Shown here in pieces: positions 12,521 to 24,530 of a stretch of DNA of 64,000 nucleotides. A program made the translations under genes and the position numbers. This DNA is from Simmondsia chinensis. Taxonomy: Eukaryota; Streptophyta; Magnoliopsida; Caryophyllales; Simmondsiaceae. How positions within the stretch are numbered: the first letter of the stretch is position 1; each line of letters starts with the position of its first letter. The notes below the pieces were generated by a model. That model searched no databases, was not told where the DNA came from, and saw only the letters and a program-made list of their open reading frames with translations. The stretch spans positions 7,288,492 through 7,352,491 of the forward strand of contig JAGTTD010000013.1 of NCBI GenBank assembly GCA_018398585.1, in the 5' to 3' direction.

Positions 12521-12731
12521 CTAAGGCATCGAGCCCTTTGCGGTGATGGGTGAAGAGGTCTTGCAGCAGTGATTCATTAATGATGAGGACCAAGCCTAAC
12601 ATGGATAACAAGGGCCAGTTGATGGTGTTGCTGATGGTGGGAGAGTGGTGCAACGATGATGATGGACGTGCAGCCAATCTTGGGTTGCCGACGATGATAA
12701 TGATGATGATGAAGATGTTTTGAGTTGATAG

Positions 12732-13074
12732 TATTAGACCTTGATACCATCTATTTAGAATTACTGAATAATAAATGAAAGTAGCAATAATAAATAAAAG
12801 GGATAGGGGAGAACACTGAAAATGACGTGGTTCAGCCGAAGCCTATATCTAGGGATGGGAGCACAATAATTTCTTTATTTCCATTGGAGTTACATGACAC
12901 GTCTCAACTCTTAATCCTCTCAACTCAAACCCTAATGAGAACATAAGCAAATCCGTGTATATATAGAGCTTCCCGCACTAAACCCTAGTGTGACATTGGC
13001 CCAAATAGGATTGGCTCAATCCTATAACTTATAAACCAAATTCAATATAACCAAGCTCCACATATAACCGAACA
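12732..13074 (-). repeat. 3' LTR of the TRIM/LARD element
   Basis: 343 bp; ends TATTAGACC and CCGAACA (degenerate relative to TG...CA). Aligns along its length with 14138-14493. Confidence 0.8.
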
Positions 13075-14137
13075 ATTCTCCCACTTGGAGTTTGGTTGTA
13101 TTATTTACAATTATTAGACTAGACCACCTGAGAATTTCAAATTTAGATCTAACAATAATACAAGGATCTGACCCAATTAGATTAATCAAACCCGGTCAAA
13201 CGACTCGTTGACCCAAATTGAAAAAAAAAAAACCCCTAATTTTCAAATGTCAATCAGCGCCGCACCAGCACAAGCAAAGCTCTATTCTATGTACCACTAT
13301 AGTACTAGCAAGAAACCCTAGCCACCAGGTTTTGCTCCATCGTGCAGGACCGCCGGTCACCGGCATTAACTTCAACCATCGTCTACTCACGTTTGCCATC
13401 GTCGACTCTCACTGGTCATTGCCTTTTCTCCGGCCATCGTTTTCTTCGACAACTTAGAACACCAACCACGATGCTCTCTGTTTCAGCGTTCCACGTCGCC
13501 GGCAACAACCTTGCTTCACCAGCGCCTGAACATCGGCGCAACTCAATGGCCCTTATCGTCGTCGACGATTTCTATCATCGCAACTTTGAACCACCGGGGC
13601 ACTCCAAGACACCACTACTTCGCTTCTCGCTTACGTGATCAAACCACCAATGTCGGCTGTCGTTGCTGCTCTAGGGCCACGAACCACCACGTGAACCCCC
13701 TTTGGCCTTCGTTAGGGACTCTCACACTCACGCACCATTGCCAAAACTCCCACTGGCGTTCAAATCTACTTCTCAGACGTTGATTTAAACCAGGTCCACC
13801 AAATCTAATACTCAAGTATAGCGATCTGGTCTCTCGCTCCTCCACTTGGACCAAATCACCACAACTAAAGTTTAGCCACCGCCTCTTTCACCAAGGCACA
13901 ACCCGTCACTCCAACTAGGGCACCACCGTAGTTCACACCTTCAGTTTATCGATCAAACCCACGATCTACCCAAATCAACTACCACCGTGCCTTTACCCTT
14001 GAGATTAGGTCACCACCAGAACCGCCGTCTGGAATTTTCACCGCTGACATTAGCCGACCATGTCTCATCTCCCCCTAGCTATTAAACCTCTGATTTAGAT
14101 TCCACCCAAGGCTCTGAACCTTGCTCTGATATCAATT

Positions 14138-14493
14138 TGTTAGACCTTGATACTATCTATATATGATCACCCACAGGAATAACTGAATCATAAGTCGAAG
14201 TAGTAATAATAAACAAAAGGGATAGGGAAGAACACCGAAAATTACGTGGTTCAGCCGAAGCCTATGTCCACGGAGGGAAGCACAATAATTTCTTTATTTC
14301 CATTGGAGTTACATGAGACGTTTCAACTTTTAATCCTCTCGACTCAAACCCTAATGAGAACATACACAAATCCGTGTATATATAGAGCTTCCCACACTAA
14401 ACCCTAATGTGACATGGGCCCAAATAGGATTGGCCCAATCCTATAACTTATAAATTAAACCCAATACAACCAAACTTCATATATAACCCAACA
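14138..14493 (-). repeat. 5' LTR of the TRIM/LARD element
   Basis: 356 bp with TGTTAGACC and AACCCAACA ends, adjacent to the primer-binding site on its left. A TATA-like TATATATAGAGC motif is present in both LTRs. Confidence 0.8.
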
Positions 14494-14712
14494 GATAGTG
14501 ATAGCAAAAGGTCAAAGCTGCTTCCTGGTCTAGGGTTCCATCTTCCTCAGATTTCTCTTCATCGTAAATGGGCTCATCGTAGATCGACATATAAGACAAT
14601 TCCAAAATTGATTCTTCATACTCGCTAAATATAAAGTCCAAATTTGGGGTTGAAAAACACAGTTAGAATTTTCTTCATCTTCCTCCTCATCCTCCACTAT
14701 GACTTAGAAATG

Positions 14713-14875
14713 CACAACAACAACAATAACAACAACAACAACAACAACAAAAATAACAAAAACGTCGCCAGGGGAGGGGGGAAGATATACGCAGCCTTAC
14801 TTTTTCAGGATGCTACCCTAAAGAGAGACTGTATTCGTGGGCCCCCAACCCTAAAAACAAAAGGACTATAATGTA
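14713..14875 (-). mobile_element. SINE fragment with (GTT)n tail, minus orientation
   Basis: The segment at about 14772-14860 (GATATACGCAGCCTTAC, then GGGCCCCCAACCC) matches the body of the SINE at 26954-27128. Read on the minus strand it ends in a GTT-rich tail at 14713-14755. The head is truncated compared with 26954-27128 and no TSD could be fixed. An open frame over the AAC repeat is low-complexity, not a gene. Confidence 0.65.
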
Positions 14876-16140
14876 GGAATGTAAGAGGTAAAATTAATAG
14901 GTATTGATTATGATGAGGTTTGGAACCCCACTATAGCAATTGATAGGTTGCTGATCTTGGTAAGGTTAAAAACCCGACTACGGGATAGCCAAATTCACCA
15001 CCTTTGTAGGTTAGGACTAGGATACATATGGGTAACCAATTATCACCATCATGGTTGGCTAAGCCAAGGATACAGACATGTAGCCAATTTCACTACACTG
15101 GTTGGCTAGACCAAGGATAAATGATAACTCTCAGTCATAAAGAGAAATAACAAGAGGAACCCTCAATTTTATTCATAATTTGAAACTCAAGAAAAATTGA
15201 ATTACGTGGCTCAACCATAGTGCTATTTATAATAGAAGAACAAATCCTTAAAGATAAATATAAAGATAATAAATCCTAAATTATAATAAGATAAATCCTA
15301 AGGATAAATGATAAACTAAATCTTAATTAATAAAGATAAATCCTAATATTAAAACTTTAAAATAAAGATTCTAGAAATTAGACTAACTAATTAAATCATA
15401 TCCAAATTTAACTAAATAAATCTTGGTCAATCTTCACGGCACTTTATGTCTCCCTGATTATGGATTCTGAGGCTATGATAGATGGTGTATTGATGTAGCT
15501 GTTTGCTCCATAATTCCTTTATATGTCGGAATTGTGCTTAAAGCTCGTCACCTGCTTCTTCAATTATTTATCAACACTGTCATCTCTCTCATAAATCTCA
15601 CCAAGGGGAGCCATCCTTTGTCTCTCTTGGGAAATGACTTTGAAATTTTCTTGCTCAGACAACAACTGATATAAGGTGTGCGCAGTAGGAAGCAAATGAC
15701 ACTAGATTCAATTGCTTTCCTTAATCGATATTATGAAAACAATAAGTAAAGGGGTTTTTTTGGTTAATTCTTCTCTTCCCCAGTAGAGAGACTTTAATCT
15801 CATGCTTTGCTCAATTGAGCTTTAACGTAACTCGACAAACTCGAAACCAAACTTACCTTCTTTGTTATTTAAGCATGATTTACGCATATTTAAACTTGAA
15901 TAAGCTTGCACTTGGCTCATGCAGCTTAGAATTCTGCTCAATTGAACATATATAGACTTATTATACTATTTAAGAACACCGATAAATACTGCCAAAATAA
16001 AGAGACAGAATTTCTTATTTTAAAGGTAATATTTTTTTCAAAACCGACGAAGTATACAACAAATTTGAAGTCTAAGAAAGTAACTTTGACACTTAAGATG
16101 TCAATATGATGAACAACTTGATGATGCAACAATGTTAGAA
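14876..16140. other. Intergenic / upstream region of gene A
   Basis: No gene was seen. Around 14990-15120 a GGTTGGCTA(A/G)(G/A)CCAAGGATA phrase is repeated imperfectly. A stretch near 15200-15245 (ATTACGTGGCTCAACCATAG, then TATTTATAATAGAAG) looks like an LTR remnant. Confidence 0.4.
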
Positions 16141-16160
16141 TTTTGAGACCCTTGCATTAC

Positions 16161-16168
16161 TATAAAAA
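16161..16168 (+). promoter_or_regulatory. TATA box of gene A
   Basis: TATAAAAA lies 51 bp upstream of the first codon position used for gene A (16219), leaving a 5' leader of roughly 20-30 nt. Spacing is comparable in genes B and C. Confidence 0.6.
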
Positions 16169-16492
16169 GGCAACCTCATCAACTCACCTCACTTCACTAC
16201 ACTAAAAGACCAAACAAAATGAGCTCTATCACTAGCAACATAGTTGATCCAATGGCTCAATATGATCGAAAGGGTGACTTGAAGGCCTTCGATGAGTCCA
16301 TGGCTGGGGTCAAGGGGCTCTTGGACGCTGGTGTGTCCAAGGTGCCCCTGATCTTCATCAACCATCAGGACCATAACAGGCCCAAACCATCATCGGTTAG
16401 CCCTCATGAGCCACCGGTGTTTAGCATCCCGATCATAGACCTCGAAGGCATCAATGAGGACACCGAGAAACTTAAGAAAGTGGTGGAGGAAG

Positions 16493-16920
16493 TTAGGTAT
16501 GCTGGAAATAACATGTGTTACTGCACCTTCTAAAACTTGTTTAAATATTGTACTCTTATTTTTTGGGTGTTGGCATTAAGGCAAATATCTTGTTGATGGG
16601 AATTAGGTGTCATATTAATAGAGTAGACACTCTTATACACATATAGTGGCTTGGCCACGATACCGCTTCAATATATTTCTATTCTCTAGTGAATTCAGAT
16701 AAATACAATAGCTGTTAAAATACTAATAGCCCTTTCCCCCGAGCACCAAGTTGGCATATATACGATCCACATATAAATTCAAGTGGAGTTCCACTATATA
16801 GCCAATTGGCATTAGGTAGATCAGCTCATTAGGCTCATATATATATATATATAGAATTTTTTTTTATTTTACAGCTGTAATATATGATTCTCATTACTAG
16901 ACTCATCTCATTAGGTATGC
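16493..16920 (+). repeat. Intron 1 of gene A bounded by a 10-bp direct repeat
   Basis: TTAGGTATGC occurs at 16493-16502 and again at 16911-16920, spanning the donor and acceptor. Splicing between AG and GT in each copy removes 16497-16914 (418 bp) and leaves one copy of the coding repeat. Gene B has continuous coding sequence at this place. Gene C carries an intron elsewhere, between FFQ and VINHG. Confidence 0.7.
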
Positions 16921-17019
16921 ATGTGAGAAGTGGGGGTTCTTCCAGTTGGTGAACCATGGGATTCCACAATTCATGATGGACGGCATGCTTGAAGCACTAC
17001 AACAAAAAGGGGTAAATCT

Positions 17020-17240
17020 CGGCGCCTTTTTTTGGAATTCTCGGCGCAAAAAGGCGCCGAGAAAGAAAACCCCGAAAAATAAAAGCGCCGAGAATACCGG
17101 CGCTTATAAACGCCGAGAGATTCTCGATGCTTATAAGAGCCGAGAATACCGGCGCTTATAAGCGCCGAGAATCTCTCGGCGTTTATAAAACGCCAATACT
17201 CTATCCGCGCTTATAAACGCCGATATTTTTGGGTGTTTTT
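17020..17240. repeat. Left subterminal repeat array of the CACTA element
   Basis: Multiple direct and inverted copies of CGCCGAGA joined by TTATAAGCG / TTATAAACG spacers. In En/Spm such arrays bind the element's TNPA-type protein; the role here is inferred by family. Confidence 0.85.
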
Positions 17241-17342
17241 TATTGTCGAGATTTTTCGAGTTTTTTAAATACCCTATTTTTACTTCTTAGCATAAACATT
17301 TTACAAACAGCCTGTATTGTCTGTTTATTTGTGCATATTTTC

Positions 17343-17376
<34 letters not shown>

Positions 17377-17879
17377 CAAAATTATTTAATAAAAAAATAT
17401 GAACTAAACTGATAAATTTTTCATAAGATTCCGAATTTGACAATCAAAATATTACATCATTGTTAATGTACTTTGATAGTTCAATACAAAATTTGAGATT
17501 TTTTCCACTCCAAATATCAACATAATTAATCTAATAACCAAAAAAATATATATATATACAATGCTAACTTAGTCAAGTATATTCTTCACAAATATATCAA
17601 TCAACCGAATGAGCTTGGCGTGCTTGGAGATGCAAAAAAATTTGGGGGTTCACCGTCACCTGATCCCAATTCATCTCTACCCTGTATAGACAACACAATA
17701 GATTTAGTATATCTGATCCAAAATTTTGCTTCACATGGTAAATTCATATAGTTTTCCAAAAGTACCAACCCCAATGCCACCTTTTGTCTCAATCATTCAC
17801 ATCATCAATTTCATTATTTACAAAGGATTAGAAAGGCAATTATTTGCATTATAGTACAAACAAATGCAAATTAAATAGA

Positions 17880-19742
17880 TTATCTTACCGGATCAGCAAC
17901 CGCAGTAATAATTGCTCGACCTTCTGCTATCATTTCATATGATGCTTGGCCAGAAGAAACAGCATCATAGATGGGTAGGAGCCTTCTCATTTGCTGCTTT
18001 ACATTGGCCAATTCTATTTTCATATTTTGTAATTCGACATGATCACCGGTACGGTCGAGTCCCTTTTTCTTTAGTTCACCCCTGACTCCGTATATATCAC
18101 TCCTCTTCACGCCAAATCCATAGCCTACCGCTCGATAGCCCGGATTTTCCTGTTCATACATTAGCTCTGCAAATACTTCCTCCTCGATTTCTAATCGAGG
18201 TCTGGAAGAAGATCCAAGTTGAGCCTCAACTATTTCTCTAGCTGTATCCTACAAAGAAGAGAAAAAGACATTAAATACATTTAAATTAAAAGAAATGTGA
18301 GATAATAATAAAACTCACCATAAATTCTTGTGAAACCGTGTTCTCAAAAAAGCCACCACTTTTCCTGGTATGAATTTCCTGGTAAAACTCTATATTGGTG
18401 GGCTTCCTCCCTTTATTAATTTCCTACAATTAACACGTCAACATAAGTCTTAACTAATTTAACAGGTAGATAGTAATAATACACTAAACATATACTGAAG
18501 TCCTTACAAAACTATCTCTTTTATTGGCATAACTTGTTGAACCAGTCGTGTGAAACTGATTCTGCTTGGCACGTGCTTCTTTGCCACATTTACTCTTCTC
18601 CTGACATTGGAAATCAATATCAATCCAAGAAAAATTTTGCATTCATAATCAATATCAATCTGCTTCCCCCTTTTTGACCAATCAAAAATTACTTAAAAAG
18701 AAATTGTTTTACCTTGCCTTGTGGAGAAAACCAAAAATGTACCAAAGTTATCCATTGGTCACGATTAACTCCTCGTGGCATTGTTGCAATAACTTCAGCC
18801 TTAGTTTTGTCCCCTTTGCAATATTGCGCTTTCAAGCTCGTCTTATAACCCCTCCACATTTTGTCAAGATGTTGTAGTATTGATTTATCAATCAATGCAT
18901 CACTGGGCATAGAAAATTTCCCCTAAAATATAAAATCCAACAATAATGTCACAAAACGGCAAGGGAATAGTAAGAAGGCATAAAGCAGTAGTTGTACTAG
19001 TAAGAGAGCAACCACATTTCAGTGCTATATCCAAATTTTACTCGAACAGTAAAATTTGATAGAAGAACCTATTGCCAATTATACTATTGAATTAAATTAA
19101 CACAATTAAGAGTATAAAACCTTAATTAATACAATGATAAAGTTCAAAAACTTCAGACATACATATTATATCATATATATAAAGTAAACTTCAGACATAA
19201 ATAATACTTACTCGAATAACCTCAATAGCTTCTGCTTTGTATTGGTCATTCATCGTACGCCAATCTCTTACTCCGAGCGGACAAAACCGTCCCGTTTTTG
19301 CAACCTCTCCAATAAACCGGATCAACAAATCGCCACCCTTTCTAATTGGTTGGCGTAGGTCATTGAACCGCACAATAATTCTTACACCTTCAGGAAGATG
19401 CCATACTTCCTTAACCGGTATCGTCCTTAAGGTACTCAAGTTACCTTGGCCATCTATTAACGATTAAGATATACCATTACTTTTCTAATTGATTGAAAAA
19501 TTATTACCATAATTAATGCTATAAAATTGAAAACATTTACCGATAAGTTGAAGGAGCTCCCTCTCATCAAATGGCACGTCAGTGGACCAAACACCAGCTT
19601 CCCTGACTGGTCCCTCTGCTTCAGATGTTGACGGTCTTGGCCGACTGTCATCACCTCCTTCATTTTCCGGTGTTGCCGTTGAGGACTGCACTGATTTGCC
19701 ACTTCTAAAAAACCTCCTCATTGTGAATCCACGCTTTTCCAA
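17880..19742 (-). CDS. CACTA second gene: Ptta/En-Spm plant transposase protein (PF03004-like)
   Basis: The exons read on the minus strand as a series of blocks. About 19550-19742 is the start (MEKRGFTMRRFFRSG, Ser/Pro/Glu-rich). About 19205-19439 has EVWHLPEGVRI, then RFCPLGVRDWRTM. About 18690-18930 has QHLDKMWRGYKTSLK, then RDQWITLVHFWFS. Small blocks at about 18540-18610 and 18325-18425 include GRKPTNIEFYQEIHTRKSGG. The last is about 17880-18250, with ELMYEQENPGYRAVGYGFG and a C-terminal heptad-like stretch ending DAVSSGQAS. Order and motifs match the plant Transposase_24 family, the usual partner of TNP2 in CACTA elements and probably the DNA-binding protein for subterminal repeats. Exon boundaries are approximate. 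No clear stop was noted within exons. Confidence 0.7.
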
Positions 19743-19981
19743 AAATAAAAGAATTAGTAGATGTATAATAGAACGTACAAAAATAAAATGAGAAGCAAAT
19801 ATGTTCCGTAAAACAAATAATCAATAATGAAAGAAAGATCATGGACAAAATGAAACAACATGTACAAAAGAAAACTAACATACATGGACAAAATAAAACA
19901 ACACGTACAAAAGAAAACTAACATACATGGACAAAATGAAACAACACGTAACATTATTTCACAACTCTAAAAAAACAAAGA

Positions 19982-22900
19982 TCAAATCTCGCCTAGATCA
20001 TACAAGTCCCTAGGTTTAGTCTTAATGACATGATACCATCTCTTTTGCATCTCATCTTGAATATAGAAAACTTGCTTTGCATGAGATGAGATGACAAATG
20101 GATCATCTTTCAACAATCGACCTGTATGCATCAACTTAGAGAAGTTCACACAAGCACCATCATTTCTAAATGTTCTTAAGCCCCTATTTATATCTACCCA
20201 ATCACAACGAAAAATGACAATTTTATAACTCCCATAATAGTCTAGTTCATATATGTCTGTCAATTTGCCATAGTAAACTTGTCCATCAGCTACGACCATG
20301 ACCCCAGAATTTTGTGTCCTCATATAACGTTCACGATCTTCTGTATGAAACTTGTATCCATTAAGGACAAAGCCCTTCATTCTTTTAGCATACTGATTTA
20401 TCCTACCAGCTAAAGCCCTTCTCAATCGGCCTTCTTCGGTAGTTGCATCAATTTTGTGCACCTTAATAGAATAAAAGGTAGTATCAAAATTAATGGTGAA
20501 TATATAATATCAACTTCACCATCGAATAAAATATACTAACCTGGTTTTGAAGCCACTCAGAAAACTCTTCAACAATCCACTGATTTTCTAATGTTGCATT
20601 AGATCGACCTCTATGGAAATATGCTCGTCGTTTTTCACTTAAAAATTCACTATAATAAGGAAATTATTAGCAGGTTGAACAAAAATAGTTAATATCGACA
20701 AAGTTGCTTCTATTAACACTTACTCACGAAGTTCCTTGATTTCATTTGCTGAAGTAGCACATAACGATGCGCTTATTCCTTACTTCTCATATCAAAGCGA
20801 ACAATTTTCTCTTTTCCAATTGCACGACCCCTAGACTTTAACAAGTATTTACCCATACTTGAACTATTATCATCATTTCTTTTGGGTCTATTAAAAATGG
20901 TCGTAGCACCTTCTAAGTATCTAGAACAAAATGTAATAGTCTCCTCCATGATGTAGCCTTCAGCAATGGACCCTTCTGGCCGCGCCTGGTTACTTACATA
21001 TGCTTTCAAATGGGACAAATACCTTTATTACATAAATATAAACAACACGTGAGATCAATTATTGGATGCCAAATATGAGAGATAAAAGTAAATGAAGCAT
21101 TATCGGCTAACCTTTCAATCGGATACATCCATCTATAGTGAACAGGCCCACCAAGCTTAGCCTCCTCTACTAAATGAATTAGTAGATGAACCATGACTGT
21201 GAAAAATGTAGGTAGAAATTCCATCTCCATCTCACAAAGTGTAAGAATAATGTTCGATTGTTGAAGATCGAGCATATTTGGGTCGAGGGTCGTAGAACAC
21301 AAGCATTTGAAAAAGGAAGACAAGTCTGAAAGCAACTCAATGACTTGTGTGGCATTGGATGCTCGTAAAGCTATAGGAAGAATATCTTGCATAAGAACAT
21401 GATTGTCATGACTCTTAAGGTTTAAGAGTTTTCTTTGTTTCAACTTCACACATCTAGAGATGTTAGATCCATATCCATCTGGGACCCTAAGTTTCTGTAG
21501 AACTCTTAGAACCCGTTCTTTATCATTTGAAGACATATAGTAAGAAGCTGGAGGCATGTACGGATCTCTATTAGGACGAGGTTGTAGCCAAAGATGTGGC
21601 TTTATGTTCCTTTCTTCAAGGGCCGTTCTTGCCTTTTCATCATCTCTAGTCTTTCTCTCCATATGTAATAGCGTCCCCAGAACATTATCACACACATTTT
21701 CTCTATGTGCATGACATCTAGATTATGTCGAAGGAGATTGTACTCCCAATATGGCAAGTCAAAAAATATGCTTTTTTTCTTCCAAAGCACTTCCTCATTG
21801 TCCACTCTTTCTATTGAACTGTCTATGTGGTGCCTTTCTCTTTTCTTCTTACTAGTCTTTTGGGTTTTTCCATACTTGTAACGATCTTGTTCTTGTGCTT
21901 TCAAGATATCAGTCCCTGATGCCTGAGTAGGAGCACAAGCATACTCCATTGTCCCATCAAACAATTGACTCTGAGATCGAAAAGGGTGATTATTAGGTAA
22001 CCATTTACGGTGTCCATTATAGCAAATCTTGCCCCCAAACTTATAAGAATGTGTATGTTCAGTGCAATAAGGACAAGCTGTGTAGCCCTTTGTACTCCAA
22101 CCAGACAACATAGCATATGCAGGAAAGTCATTGATAGTCCACATTATAGCCCCTTGCATCCTAAAGTTTTGTCCACTATAGGCATCATATGCATCAATAC
22201 CTTCCCATAACAATTTCAACTCATGCAGCAATGGTTGTAGGTACACATCAATGTCAAGTCCAGGGCCCGATTTTCCAGGAATAATCGAAGAAAGAATGAA
22301 TGACGATTGCTTCATACATAGCCATGGGGGCAAGTTGTACGGGATCAACACCACTGGCCATGTACTATAAGTAGTATTCATAAGACGGTACGGATTGAAG
22401 CCCTCACTAGCAAGACCAAGCCTAACACTACGAGGATCTGAAGAAAACTCCGGATTCCGAGCATCAAATGCCCTCCAAGCTAAGCCATCTGCAGGATGCC
22501 TTAATTTCCCATCCTTCAAACGGTCTATCTCATTCCATCTCATGTCTTCGGCTGTTTTAGATGACATGTATAATCTTTTGAGCCTTGAAATCAAAGAAAA
22601 ATACCGCATAACCTTAGCGGGCTCTCCTTTCTTGGTTGACATAGTTTCATCACTACAACTGTCATCTTCCTTACCCTTAACTGTCTTCCATCTTGAGGTA
22701 CCGCATGTATGACAACTCTCTTTTTCAGACATTTCACCCCAATACAACATACAATTATTTGGACAAGCATGAATCTTTTCATGTCCAAGACCCAACTCAT
22801 TGATCATTTTCTGAGCTTCATAATAAGATGATGGAAATACCATAATTTGGGGAAATGCATCAACAAGAAGTCTTAGCAACATCGTGAAGGACTTAGCAGA

Positions 22901-23452
22901 CCAACTATGCATACATTTCAAGTGAAACAAGTGCAAAAGAAATGACAATTTGGAGAATGCGCTACAGCCTGGATATAGTTCTTCATTAGAAGCTTCCAAT
23001 ATCTTCTTATACTTGGCTTTCTCCTCAGGAGATTGGTTGGGTTGTTCAAGAGGAACTTGGTCCGACCAATCATGTTCATCAGACAAATGGGATTGACTTG
23101 TGGAGGGAGGAATATCAACTCCGATACTTTCTCGTAGTAATCCACCAATATCATCTCGTCCTATGGCCCGTCCCTCATTATTATTGGTAGATGTTTGACT
23201 ATTGCATCTCAATTGTTGAACAATATCTTCTTTTCCATGAAAAATTCATTTCTTATACTTTGGCCAAAAACCCTTAAAAAAGATATGATATTCCACATCT
23301 TCTAATGAGAACCATTTGGCTACTTTGCATTTATTACATGGACATCGAGTTTTTCCTTCTATAAGGTTTTCTTTAGCCAACTTAATGAATTCAATGACAC
23401 CATCAATATAAGCTTGACTAATCCTTGGTTGCGTGATCCAACTCGTATCCAT
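19982..23452 (-). pseudogene. CACTA TNP2-type transposase, one nonsense and one frameshift
   Basis: Starts at MDTSWITQ (23452) with a transposase-associated Cys-rich domain (CPCNKCK). A TGA at 23246-23248 replaces a probable Trp in KYKKW. The TNP2 core follows (21700-23212: HLFHLKCMHSWS, FPSSYYEAQKM, CPNNCMLYWGE, DIDVYLQPL, TINDFPAYAMLSGWSTKGY, YCTEHTHSY). At HNLDVMHIEK a 1-nt loss in an A run (T run at 21697-21700 on the plus strand) shifts the frame. The next block, 21006-21695, carries the DUF4218 region (NHVLMQDILPIALR, then GPVHYRWMYPIER). Spliced pieces continue at about 20800-21010 (GSIAEGYIMEE). The DUF4216-like end is at 19982-20461 (YYGKLTDIYELDYYG, then VFYIQDE), with stop at 19982. 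All domains are present, but the protein cannot be made in one frame. Confidence 0.8.
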
Positions 23453-24061
23453 ATCTCTAAATATTAAGTAGTGCAATCAAATACCTAAAAATTGAAAAAA
23501 GATAGAGTTCATAAGACAAATATTTAATCAACCAATCAAAATATATACAAATACAAAAACAAATAATTAATGGGACTTAGGAGAAGTTAGAAATTAAAGT
23601 AAGATACATAAGTTCCTTATAATCAATTTTAATCCTCTAATGTGAAGGATCCATCTAAACAAGGGATACAGCAACAAAGTTTTATTTTTACAAATTTAAA
23701 AATTATGAAATCGATATCTAATCTCCCTGACATTAACAAATTGAACTCACAAGCGCCACCAAGACATAATTTTAAACATCAATCAAACACAGTAACACAA
23801 GAATTTCATCAAAACAATAATTTTTTGTATTAATCAATTGAAATGACGAGATGCAACGATAGAATCATTCGAACCATAGCCTTAAGGATGCGCATGAAGT
23901 AGAGGAAAGTGTGAAACGGCGATAATACAAAACTATAATAAAACTACTTCAACCAACTCAAATGATATAACACTTGTAGAAGAATAAGCAGTCCAATAAA
24001 AATAAAAAACGAAACTAGGGCAAGGACATCACATACTAATAGCAACGCAAGAGCAACTGTG

Positions 24062-24290
24062 AAATCAGAAGGTGAGGGTGAGAGACGAACGCTGGCAGCG
24101 ACGGTGAGAGGCGAACCCGAGCGGCGACGGTGAGAGGCGAACCCGGGCGGCGACGGTGAGAGGAGAACGCCGGCGGTGACGCGGTTGGAAATCGGGTGGT
24201 GAGGGTGAGAGACGAACGTGCTTTGCGAGGGTGAGGGTGAGAGACGAGGGCTAGGGTTTGCGGGAGGTGAGGGTGAGAGACGACGGTGAG
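24062..24290. repeat. GC-rich minisatellite in the 5' region of the CACTA TNP2 gene
   Basis: Imperfect tandem units of about 30 bp built on CGGCGACGGTGAGAGGCGAA with GGTGAGGGTGAGAGACGA variants. It lies between the transposase start and the right subterminal array, so it is probably promoter or leader sequence of the transposase. Confidence 0.7.
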
Positions 24291-24329
24291 AGCGCGAGAA
24301 TGAGGGTTAGGGTTTGTTCGGGGTATTTA

Positions 24330-24530
24330 TACCCGGCGAGAATCTCGGCGCTTATAAACGCTGAAACATCTCGGCGTTTATAAACGCCTAGATCTATGCG
24401 CTTATAAGCGCCGATATTTTTTGCGTCATTTAAAAACGCCGAGAATTTTCGACGCTTTGTCTCGACGCATTTAAACGTCGAGATTTCTCGACGTTTGTAT
24501 AAACGCCGATAATTATGCGCCGAGAATTGC
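24330..24530. repeat. Right subterminal repeat array of the CACTA element
   Basis: TCTCGGCG(C/T)TTATAAACGC words in both orientations, mirror of the left array at 17020-17240. Confidence 0.85.

Larger units (their letters stand above)
12732..14493 (-). mobile_element. Non-coding LTR element (TRIM/LARD type) with 5-bp TSD
   Basis: A 1762-bp element is flanked by GATAG (12727-12731 and 14494-14498). Two direct LTRs, 12732-13074 and 14138-14493, share the CGTGGTTCAGCCGAAGCCTA and AATCCGTGTATATATAGAGC blocks. On the minus strand the primer-binding site TGATATCAGAGCAAGG (14119-14134), close to the usual initiator-Met-tRNA site, lies 3 nt inside the right LTR. A purine-rich AAGTGGGAG tract precedes the left LTR. 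The internal region of about 1.06 kb contains no gag or pol. Movement would need proteins supplied in trans. Confidence 0.85.

Noticed and set aside
13218..13783. Overlapping plus-strand open frames as host genes
   Set aside because: They lie inside an LTR element, have no recognisable domains and overlap each other; kept only as a possible capture to check.
14644..14871. Small Asn-rich protein
   Set aside because: The open frame crosses an AAC microsatellite and a SINE body.
16946..17161. Open frame from gene A into the CACTA element
   Set aside because: It is a read-through from exon 2 into the subterminal repeats, not a designed fusion.
17020..17240. CRISPR-like repeat array
   Set aside because: Repeats are short, in both orientations, irregularly spaced and mirrored at the other end of a CACTA element in a plant genome.
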